DNA from: an uncultured Eubacteriales bacterium
GTDB lineage: Bacteria > Bacillota > Clostridia > Oscillospirales > CAG-272
Reading direction: 5' to 3'
DNA: 37,746 bases
Assembly (NCBI GenBank): GCA_934486825.1
Contig: CAKSQF010000021.1
Coordinates: forward strand, 1-37,746
Shown piece after piece: positions 31,774 through 37,746 of this stretch. Within the stretch, counting starts at the first letter, position 1. Each line of letters starts with the position of its first letter. The position numbers were made by a program, and so were the translations under genes. Below the pieces are notes generated by a model. The model worked only from the letters and a program-made list of their open reading frames with translations, ran no database searches and was not told the DNA's origin.

Positions 31774-32867
31774 TACTTTTTACCTCCATTTTTGCGGGAG
31801 CGGAAATTGATTTTGTACTGTATGAAAAATTCACAGCCTATGATAAAGAAAAGTATTATGCCTGTTATCATGTCCGGGAAAGCCGGGCTGACATCAAAAT
31901 TCTGCGATACCTGTGCAGAACCCTGACTCAGAAAAACAATAAACAGAGAGGTCAGCGCCATAACAGCCGGATTGAACTTCGCAAGCCATGATACCATTAT
32001 CGCGGTAAAACCCCTGCCGCCGACCGTCTCGGTGGTTACCGAATGGTCAAGTCCGCTTACGATCAGAAATCCGGCAAGACCGCAAAGTGCTCCCGAAAGG
32101 ATCATGGTGCGTATAATTACCTTTTTAACATCAATTCCTATGTAGCACGCGGTTTTGTAGCTCTCGCCGACAACCGATATCTCGTACCCGTGCTTGCTGT
32201 AATAAAGGTAAATGTACATTGCAATCGCAATGAATACGGTGATGAGTATTATAAGCAGATATTCGTTTCCGACCGTCGGAAGATGCCCGTCGGGAAGAAC
32301 ACCGAGCGAGCTTGACCCGTTCGGAGTCCATATGATAAGGAAGTATGATACGATGCAGGTTGCAACGTAATTCATCATAAGAGTGAAAAGCGTTTCGTTT
32401 GTGTTCCATATCGCCTTGAATATAGCGGGGATGGTACCCCAGATGCTGCCGACGACAATCGCGGAGACAAGCATTATTACCAGAAGCAGAGCATCCGGAA
32501 GCTTTCCGCCGAGATAGAACATGCATGCCGCCGTTGCAAGTGCACCCATGAGTGTCTGTCCTTCGGCTCCGATGTTCCAGAATTTCATTCTGAATGCGGG
32601 GGTGACCGCAAGCGAAATACAGAGAAGCACGGCAGCATCCTTTAGAAATTTCCATATCTTGCGCTGTGAGCCGAGCGAACCCTTAAGAAGCGCGGAATAG
32701 AAGTCGAGAGGAGAAGCACCGATGACAATAAATGAAAGAATACCGCAGATGATAAAAGCCGCGAGGATCGCAATGAGACGTATGCACCATGCCTTGTACC
32801 ACGGAATGTATGCGCGCTTTGCTATGTGAAAAAGCGGTTCGCGTACCTTGTTTTCAGTTGTTTCCAT
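31773..32867 (-). CDS. ABC transporter permease, nucleoside type (NupP/YufP-like)
   Basis: A 364-residue multi-spanning permease partner with a cytoplasmic N-terminal tail of about 30 residues. Family features are FRMKFWNIGAEGQTLMGALA and the coupling segment VVGESYKTACYIGIDVKKVI. I chose the ATG at 32867 (METTENKV) because AGGAGG lies about 11 nt upstream; it overlaps the end of the ATPase gene by 14 nt. A frame extending to 32903 lacks a good site. It works as a heterodimer with the 321-residue permease encoded immediately downstream. Confidence 0.93.
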   Translation of the reverse strand: METTENKVREPLFHIAKRAYIPWYKAWCIRLIAILAAFIICGILSFIVIGASPLDFYSALLKGSLGSQRKIWKFLKDAAVLLCISLAVTPAFRMKFWNIGAEGQTLMGALATAACMFYLGGKLPDALLLVIMLVSAIVVGSIWGTIPAIFKAIWNTNETLFTLMMNYVATCIVSYFLIIWTPNGSSSLGVLPDGHLPTVGNEYLLIILITVFIAIAMYIYLYYSKHGYEISVVGESYKTACYIGIDVKKVIIRTMILSGALCGLAGFLIVSGLDHSVTTETVGGRGFTAIMVSWLAKFNPAVMALTSLFIVFLSQGSAQVSQNFDVSPAFPDMITGIILFFIIGCEFFIQYKINFRSRKNGGKK

Positions 32868-34629
32868 TGCTCTTTGCCTCCTCTTCGGAATTGTTTGCCG
32901 CACACCTGTCCGTTTTGGTCATCAGGAACCCGATTTCTTCTTTTCCGGCTTTGCGTCCGTCCACGATGTCCATTACCTTTCCGGAATTGAGAACGAGTAT
33001 GCGGTCGCAAAGTTCGATAAGAACATCAAGATCCTCGCCGACAAAGATGATTGTTACACCGTTTTCCTTCTGCTTGTTGAGAAGATTGTAGATAAGATAG
33101 GACGAATTGATATCAAGACCGCGGACAGGGTATGCAACCATAAGAACCTTCGGAGCTACCGCAATCTCGCGTCCGACAAGTACCTTCTGAACGTTGCCGC
33201 CCGAAAGTCTGCGAACCGGCGTGTGTGCCGACGGAGTGGCAACGTCAAGCTCCTTTATGATCTCGCCCGCAAGTATGTCGGGCTTACTGCGGTCAACGAA
33301 AACCGATTTGCCCTTTCTGTAACTCCGGAGCATCATGTTGTCAACAATGTCCATGTTTCCGACAAGACCCATGCCGAGACGGTCTTCGGGCACAAATGAC
33401 AGACGTATGCCGAGTTCCTTTATCTGAAGCGGCGTTTTGTCGCGCAGGTCAATTATCTCATCCTCATTGAATAAAACCTTGCCGCTGTTTACAAGCTCGC
33501 GGATTTTTTTGTTGCTCATACTGGAAAAGCTGACCGCGCTTCCGTCTTCGTAATGGAAGGCACCCTTGGCGGCAAGCTCCTTTACCCGGTGCAGATCCTT
33601 GTGAAAGAAGGTGACCGGCTTGTTCTTTTTGGGATTGTGGAATATGATGTCTCCGCTCTCGGGGTGCTGAAGTCCGGCAATGGCTTCGAGAAGCTCGCGC
33701 TGACCGCTTCCGGCAATTCCGGCTATGCCGAGTATCTCTCCCGAATACGCCTCAAACGAAATGTTTTTCAGTATGTCGGTTCCTTCGGAATCCTTGCCGG
33801 AAAGCCCCTTTACCGCAAGACGCAGTTCGGGATTCTTCGGTTCGGTGCGTTCGATGTTCAGCGAGATCTTCTTTCCCACCATCATTTCGGTAAGCTCGGA
33901 TTCGGAGGTTTCGGAAGTGTTTACCGTGGCAATGTGTTCACCCTTACGCAATACCTCGACACGGTCGGATATGGCAAGTACCTCGTGAAGCTTGTGCGTG
34001 ATAATTATAATCGATTTTCCGTCATCCCGCATTTTTCTGAGAACATCGAAAAGCTTTTCGGTCTCCTGAGGGGTCAGAACCGCCGTCGGCTCGTCAAGTA
34101 TGAGTATGTCAGCGCCGCGGTAAAGAACCTTGATTATTTCGACCGTCTGCTTTTCGGAAACCGACATCTCGTGAATCTTCTTTTTCGGATCGATGTTGAA
34201 TCCGTATCTGTCGGCAATCTCCCGGACACGGGTGTTGACATTTTTTATATTGTATTTTTTGCCGTCATTTACGCCGAGAACTATGTTTTCGCTTGCCGAA
34301 AAAACATCAACCAGCTTGAAATGCTGATGTATCATACCTATTTTATACCTGAAGGCATCCTTCGGAGATTTAATGACAACCTCTTCTCCGTTTATGTATA
34401 TCTCGCCGCTGTCCGGATAGTATATTCCGGAAATCATATTCATAAGAGTGGTCTTGCCGCATCCGTTTTCTCCCAGAATGGCAAGAATTTCACCCCTGTA
34501 AACCGTAAGATCGACATTTTTGTTCGCTACGATGCTTCCGAACGATTTTGTTATGTTCCTCATTTCGAGGACAATGTCCTTCTCGGAAGTGCTTTTTGTG
34601 CGGATTTCGCTGTTAATCGGATCGCTCAC
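32854..34629 (-). CDS. ABC transporter ATPase with two nucleotide-binding domains (NupO/YufO-like), with an insertion
   Basis: A 591-residue fused ATPase. Domain 1 (about 18-255) is intact: Walker A GENGCGKT (53-60), signature MSVSEKQTVEI, Walker B LILDEPTAVL. Domain 2 (about 268-575) has the family-typical GIAGSGQREL in place of a Walker A lysine, signature LSGGNVQK and AYPVRGLD where the catalytic Glu would be, so it probably does not hydrolyse ATP. Compared with about 510 residues in typical homologues, roughly 60-80 extra residues sit in domain 2 between GDIIFHNP and LGIRLSFVPEDRLG. It energises purine nucleoside import with the two permeases. The leader before the ATG carries GAGG. Confidence 0.93.
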   Translation of the reverse strand: MSDPINSEIRTKSTSEKDIVLEMRNITKSFGSIVANKNVDLTVYRGEILAILGENGCGKTTLMNMISGIYYPDSGEIYINGEEVVIKSPKDAFRYKIGMIHQHFKLVDVFSASENIVLGVNDGKKYNIKNVNTRVREIADRYGFNIDPKKKIHEMSVSEKQTVEIIKVLYRGADILILDEPTAVLTPQETEKLFDVLRKMRDDGKSIIIITHKLHEVLAISDRVEVLRKGEHIATVNTSETSESELTEMMVGKKISLNIERTEPKNPELRLAVKGLSGKDSEGTDILKNISFEAYSGEILGIAGIAGSGQRELLEAIAGLQHPESGDIIFHNPKKNKPVTFFHKDLHRVKELAAKGAFHYEDGSAVSFSSMSNKKIRELVNSGKVLFNEDEIIDLRDKTPLQIKELGIRLSFVPEDRLGMGLVGNMDIVDNMMLRSYRKGKSVFVDRSKPDILAGEIIKELDVATPSAHTPVRRLSGGNVQKVLVGREIAVAPKVLMVAYPVRGLDINSSYLIYNLLNKQKENGVTIIFVGEDLDVLIELCDRILVLNSGKVMDIVDGRKAGKEEIGFLMTKTDRCAANNSEEEAKSNGNN

Positions 34630-34677
34630 GGTAACCTCCTCAATAAATCTCTAAGTCAAGCCCGAAAGTTATAAACC

Positions 34678-34712
34678 AAAATGGGACGGAGAAATTATTC
34701 TCCGCCCATTTT
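34678..34712 (-). terminator. Intra-operon hairpin between the BMP lipoprotein and ATPase genes
   Basis: A 15-bp stem with one bulged base (34678-34693 with 34698-34712) encloses the loop ATTA, followed on the minus strand by TTTTGGTTTAT. It is probably a leaky terminator or 3' stabiliser that makes the binding protein more abundant than the ATPase and permeases. Confidence 0.75.
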
Positions 34713-34730
34713 TAATTGTTTTTTGTAAAA

Positions 34731-35933
34731 TCAATATTTCTCGTTAAGGAAATTGATGCCATCAATTCTGATGTCGAAGTAAGGAGCCGAACGATACTCG
34801 GACTCGTGGAAGTATCCGTCCTTAATTACCTCGGTATCCTTTTCATAGTTTTCATCGGTATCGACATCGGCAAGATAAGAATCAAGCTTCTTTCCGTCTA
34901 CGGTGAATGTCGAGGTGTCGAATACATGAAGCTTGCCGGATTCGAGAAGAGCCTTGATCTCGTCGATCTTCTTCTGTGTGTCGGCGGTGGGAGCCTTCTT
35001 GCCGAGATCGGTAAGTTTGACCGATCCGGATTTGAGATCGCCGCACCAGTCGGTCTTGATTTCGGTGCCGTTGATTACGCTCTCGCAGATGTACTTGACG
35101 TAAGGAGCCCAGTCGATCTTGGAGGATACGATGAAGGTGTTGGGGCAGTCAGCCTCGGTGGAACCGTTGTAGGAAACGTTCGGAACGCCCTTTTCCTCGC
35201 AGGCAGAGGGAGCGCCCATGGAGTCTGCATGCTGGCTGATGAGAACGCAGCCGTTGTTGATAAGCGAAAGGGCAGTGTTCTTCTCGGCGTCTTCCTTGTA
35301 CCATGAGCCTGTGAACTGAACGTCCATAGTAACGGAGGGGCAGACATACTTTGCTCCGAGATAGAAGGAGGTGAGTCCGGAGATAACCTCGGCGTATGTA
35401 TATGCACCGACATAGCCCATCTTTGCATTTTCGGCTGTGATCTTGCCGTCGGCGATCATCTCGTTGAGCTTAAGACCTGCGGCAACGCCGGCAAGAAATC
35501 TGCCTTCGTAGATCGACGCAAATGCGTTGTGGTAGTTCTTGAGTCCTTCGGTGTGTGCCTTTGTACCTGTGGCATGGCAGAACTGAACCTCGGGGAACTT
35601 CTTTGCAGCCTTTATCATGTAAGGCTCATGACCGAACGAATCGGCAAATATAACCTTGCAACCCTCGTCAACAAGGTCGGCAGCGGCTTCGTAGCACTCG
35701 TTGCCTTCGGGAATGCCTCTCTTGAATATGACCTGAGAGTCCTTGAGACCGAGCTGCTTCTGAGCATCTTTTACTGCGTTGATAAAGTTAAGGTCGTATG
35801 TCGAATCTTCGTCGTGAAGAAGGATGACACCGAGCTTAAAATCGCTTTTTGAGTTGCCGCACGATGTGGCAACAAGTGCAAACGAAACAAGCAGGGTTGC
35901 ACAGAGGATGATGGACAAAACTTTCTTTAACAT
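34731..35933 (-). CDS. BMP-family substrate-binding lipoprotein of the nucleoside ABC transporter
   Basis: A 400-residue lipoprotein. The signal peptide ends in VATSC with the lipidated Cys at residue 25, followed by the BMP/PnrA fold: FKLGVILLHDEDSTYDLNFI, then VIFADSFGHEP, VGAYTYAEVISG and ISQHADSMGAP. PnrA-type proteins bind purine nucleosides outside the membrane and deliver them to the permeases. AAGGAG lies 8 nt before the ATG. It starts 56 nt after xpt with no promoter or terminator in between, so it should be under the same riboswitch control. Confidence 0.94.
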   Translation of the reverse strand: MLKKVLSIILCATLLVSFALVATSCGNSKSDFKLGVILLHDEDSTYDLNFINAVKDAQKQLGLKDSQVIFKRGIPEGNECYEAAADLVDEGCKVIFADSFGHEPYMIKAAKKFPEVQFCHATGTKAHTEGLKNYHNAFASIYEGRFLAGVAAGLKLNEMIADGKITAENAKMGYVGAYTYAEVISGLTSFYLGAKYVCPSVTMDVQFTGSWYKEDAEKNTALSLINNGCVLISQHADSMGAPSACEEKGVPNVSYNGSTEADCPNTFIVSSKIDWAPYVKYICESVINGTEIKTDWCGDLKSGSVKLTDLGKKAPTADTQKKIDEIKALLESGKLHVFDTSTFTVDGKKLDSYLADVDTDENYEKDTEVIKDGYFHESEYRSAPYFDIRIDGINFLNEKY

Positions 35934-35989
35934 GATTTTTCTCCTTTTATATATAAATTTTTTTGGGAGCTGTGTAAGACCGGCAGTCG

Positions 35990-36562
35990 TCAGCGAAAGA
36001 CAATGCCGTTTTCGGGATCCATGCTTTCAATGCAGGCAAGCGATTCGACGCGGATGCCCTGCGAGCGAAGCTCGTCGCCGCCGCCCTGAAAGCGTTTTTC
36101 AATGCCGACCGCACACCCGCAAAGATGTGCGCCCGACTGCTTTACGATCGATATAAGTCCGCGCAATGCTTCGCCTCTGGCGAGAAAATCATCCACGATC
36201 AGAATCCTGTCCGAGCCGGAAAGGAGGGAAGCGGGAACGACTGCGTTGTAGCAGTTGCCGTGAGTCATGGATCTGACCTCGGCTGTAAGCATCTCGCCGA
36301 CCTGTGTCGATGCACGGTGCTTTTTCGCAAAAACAACGGGGACGCCGAGATATACGGCTGCCGCCGTAGCTATGGCAATCCCCGAGGCTTCTATGGTTAC
36401 AACTTTGGTAATGTTATCCTTTTCGAAAAGGCGTGCGATCTCCTGACCCACTTTCATAATGAGTCCCGTGTCAAGCTGTTGATTGAAAAAGGTGTTGACT
36501 TTGAGTATGTCGCCCGAAAGAACAACTCCGTCTTTGATAATTCTGTCTTCAAGAATCTTCAT
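35990..36562 (-). CDS. xpt: Xanthine phosphoribosyltransferase
   Basis: A 190-residue cytoplasmic salvage enzyme that makes XMP from xanthine and PRPP. It begins MKILEDRIIKDGVVLSGDIL, contains ASGIAIATAAAVYLGVPVVF and FAKKHRAS, and has the PRPP-binding loop ILIVDDFLARGEAL. Length matches Bacillus subtilis Xpt (about 194). I took the ATG at 36562, where AAAGGAAG lies about 10 nt upstream; the longer frame to 36700 runs through the riboswitch. It is the first gene of the purine operon, as in the well-known xpt-pbuX arrangement, but here the partner is a BMP ABC transporter. Confidence 0.96.
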   Translation of the reverse strand: MKILEDRIIKDGVVLSGDILKVNTFFNQQLDTGLIMKVGQEIARLFEKDNITKVVTIEASGIAIATAAAVYLGVPVVFAKKHRASTQVGEMLTAEVRSMTHGNCYNAVVPASLLSGSDRILIVDDFLARGEALRGLISIVKQSGAHLCGCAVGIEKRFQGGGDELRSQGIRVESLACIESMDPENGIVFR

Positions 36563-36580
36563 TTCAGTCAACTTCCTTTC

Positions 36581-36612
36581 AAAAAAATAAAACAGACCCG
36601 CCGAGCCTGTTT
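36581..36612 (-). terminator. Riboswitch expression-platform terminator of xpt
   Basis: On the minus strand AAACAGGCTC pairs with GGGTCTGTTT (two G-U pairs) around a GGC loop, followed by TATTTTTTT, directly before the xpt ribosome binding site. It implies ligand-induced termination. Confidence 0.88.
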
Positions 36613-36664
36613 CCGATAAGATAAACCGCAAAAATATCCCTGCCGGTACACGGCAAAGACCCGA

Positions 36665-36730
36665 CCAATAGTCGCACCTGAGGGGGCGCGGTAGAAACAT
36701 TCGACCCGTTTTTTCTCGAACCTATATTGG
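36665..36730 (-). promoter_or_regulatory. Purine riboswitch aptamer (guanine-type) with variant L2/L3 loops
   Basis: A three-way junction on the minus strand. P1 is CCAATA (36725-36730) with TATTGG (36665-36670). P2 is TTCGA with TCGAA. J2/3 contains the invariant TTTCTACC (36690-36697). P3 is CGCGCC with GGTGCG. J3/1 is ACTAT, with C at the position that pairs with guanine-type ligands (U would indicate adenine). The usual L2 and L3 sequences are replaced: L2 is about 11 nt, ends in CGGG and is complementary to CCC in L3, so the kissing contact is kept by different bases. Guanine or hypoxanthine would be the expected ligand; a changed specificity is possible. Confidence 0.9.
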
Positions 36731-36758
36731 AAACATGCTATGAAATTTTCGATACTCT

Positions 36759-36787
36759 ATTGTAGCACACTTTTTTCAAAAAAGCAA
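36759..36787 (-). promoter_or_regulatory. SigA promoter of the xpt/nucleoside transporter operon
   Basis: On the minus strand TTGCTT (36782-36787) and TACAAT (36759-36764) are 17 bp apart, with a TGC extension before the -10. It lies directly upstream of the riboswitch. Confidence 0.78.
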
Positions 36788-37004
36788 ACCCATAATTGCC
36801 AAAACATTTTACAAATTATCACGGCACATTTTGTTGCTTTTGCACAACTTCGGTCGAAATGCCGCTTTGAATGTTCCGGTGATATGCGGCAATGCGGTGC
36901 GATATAACATATGTAAAATGAATGTGTCTGAATTTTGCACAGTAAAAAAAGAAACCAAAAACAAAACATGTCTAAAATTTGCACAAAAATGTCCGATTTT
37001 AACA
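36788..37004. other. Divergent intergenic region with repeated TTTGCACA motifs
   Basis: Between the xpt promoter and the secreted protein gene. It contains TTTTGCACA at about 36839-36847, TGTCTGAATTTTGCACA at 36925-36941 and TGTCTAAAATTTGCACA at 36969-36985, plus a weaker third TGTC-type copy at 36990-37009. These look like direct-repeat operator sites. No coding frame or RNA gene is evident. Confidence 0.5.
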
Positions 37005-37032
37005 TTGCATTTTTGAAAATAAGTGCTATAAT
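37005..37032 (+). promoter_or_regulatory. Promoter of the secreted ConA-like protein gene
   Basis: The extended -10 TGCTATAAT (TATAAT 37027-37032) is strong. The -35 (TTGCAT, 37005-37010, 16-bp spacer) is weak, which fits activator dependence. Confidence 0.7.
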
Positions 37033-37090
37033 GAATGTGTCGATGAAACGGAAGTGATTTCCGTAAATGAAAATCTGAAAGGAAACTACC

Positions 37091-37746
37091 ATGAAAAGAG
37101 TAATTTCTCTCATTCTCGCGATCGTTATGGTCGCGCTTCTCGCTCCGATGGCAATATCGGCAGACGAGATCAAAACGGTTGACGCATCGTGTCCCGAGGA
37201 TGCCAACGAAAAAGTCGTACACGGGCAGTGGACAATCACAAAGAAATATTTTGCAGTGTCCTACTCGATGAACTATGTTGCCGAGGCGGGGAAAAAGGGT
37301 AATAACGGTTGTAACGGTATTACTCTCGGCGACAATGACAGCACCGGATGCGTGTTCATCCCCTACGGCGACAGCGGAGAAAAGAAAGCTCCGAACAAGA
37401 TAATATGGTTCGGTCCCTGGTGGAATGGCAGCTCTCCGTTCGGCGTTGTAAATAACGGAGCCGAAAAGGCACAGGTCAATATCGCCGATTACGTCGGTAA
37501 GGACATCACTGTTCTTCTCGTAGGTTCTTACGAAAACAAGAAGCTTACCGTTAAGGCATACCTCAACGGCAATCAGATCAAGGCGTGGAAGGCAGACGAA
37601 TACGCTGTTGAAGATTTCAACGGCAAGATCGGCTGGGCAACCAAGGTTTCCGGTCTGAAGGCTACCGCTAAGTTCGTTGAGTCCGACAAGGCTCTTGACA
37701 AGACCGCATTTGACGCAAAGGCTCCCACAACCGGTGTTAAGGTAGG
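37091..37746 (+). CDS. Secreted protein with ConA/LamG-like domain, 3' end outside the window
   Basis: An open frame of 218 complete codons running off the right edge. AAAGGA lies 7 nt before the ATG. The protein starts with a clear signal peptide (MKRVISLILAIVMVALLAPM, cleavage near AISADE). The mature part is rich in beta-strand patterns such as FAVSYSMNYVAEAGKKG, NNGCNGITLGDNDSTGCVF, KLTVKAYLNGNQIKAW and FNGKIGWATKVSG, suggesting a concanavalin/LamG-type sandwich, and reaches a Pro/Thr-rich segment (APTTGVKVG) that may begin a linker. It could be a carbohydrate-binding or surface protein. I do not recognise the exact family, and what follows beyond the edge is unknown. Confidence 0.85.
   Translation, partial: MKRVISLILAIVMVALLAPMAISADEIKTVDASCPEDANEKVVHGQWTITKKYFAVSYSMNYVAEAGKKGNNGCNGITLGDNDSTGCVFIPYGDSGEKKAPNKIIWFGPWWNGSSPFGVVNNGAEKAQVNIADYVGKDITVLLVGSYENKKLTVKAYLNGNQIKAWKADEYAVEDFNGKIGWATKVSGLKATAKFVESDKALDKTAFDAKAPTTGVKV

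Noticed and set aside
33553..34674. A 373-codon open frame antisense to the ABC ATPase gene
   Set aside because: It is the mirror of a strongly conserved ATPase with Walker and signature motifs. Its translation has no recognisable domain and no convincing ribosome binding site.
36640..36700. xpt start further upstream, giving a 236-residue protein
   Set aside because: The extra residues are encoded by the riboswitch and its terminator; the 190-residue form matches the family.
36757..37239. Minus-strand open frame spanning the xpt promoter and the start of the secreted protein gene
   Set aside because: It covers a promoter, operator-like repeats and a signal-peptide coding region of the opposite strand; the product is unstructured Phe/Cys-rich sequence.

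Overview
The window looks like chromosome from a spore-forming, glycan-degrading clostridial Firmicute, probably an uncultured gut or rumen member of the Oscillospiraceae/Christensenellales neighbourhood. This placement rests on four things: a forespore sigma factor (SigG), a SpoVB-like flippase, strong AAGGAG ribosome binding sites with SigA consensus promoters, and many secreted or intracellular glycosidases. GC content is moderate. I saw no prophage, intact insertion sequence or CRISPR array.

Layout: 1-6453 is a xylose/xylan locus. It holds a truncated xylulokinase gene on the minus strand, a divergent AraC regulator, a wall-anchored ConA-like module, a lipoprotein GH43 enzyme carrying two more copies of that module, and a second paralogous AraC regulator. 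6505-9253 carries a Cys-rich DUF1540 protein, then an operon of a small membrane protein, a DUF6897-like protein with two possible starts, and a GH35 beta-galactosidase. 9260-13925 (minus) is a SpoVB-like flippase, with its own SigE-like promoter, and a GH38 alpha-mannosidase. 14060-14135 is tRNA-Thr(GGT). Next to it lies the first copy of an intergenic repeat whose second copy is at about 29.6 kb. 14469-18306 holds a zinc-ribbon/membrane/propeller protein, a helical hypothetical protein, and an overlapping ECF sigma factor/membrane protein pair.

18500-30753 is mostly core functions: rplM-rpsI, an S1-domain protein, a HAD phosphatase-luxS-mtnN operon (S-ribosylhomocysteine/AI-2 branch of the methyl cycle), alaS, sigG, a hisS-aspS operon and an SDR oxidoreductase. 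30808-36787 (minus) is a purine salvage regulon: SigA promoter, guanine-type riboswitch with a terminator platform, xpt, then a BMP lipoprotein, ATPase and two permeases. The window ends inside a secreted ConA-like protein gene (37091 onward), which is preceded by three TTTGCACA-type direct repeats.

The most unusual items are the two-copy intergenic element whose hairpin is kept despite sequence change, the purine riboswitch with non-standard L2/L3 loops that keep GGG/CCC complementarity, the triplicated carbohydrate-binding-like module spread over two adjacent surface proteins, and the dual-start DUF6897-like gene. Nothing here is clearly a wholly new multi-gene system.
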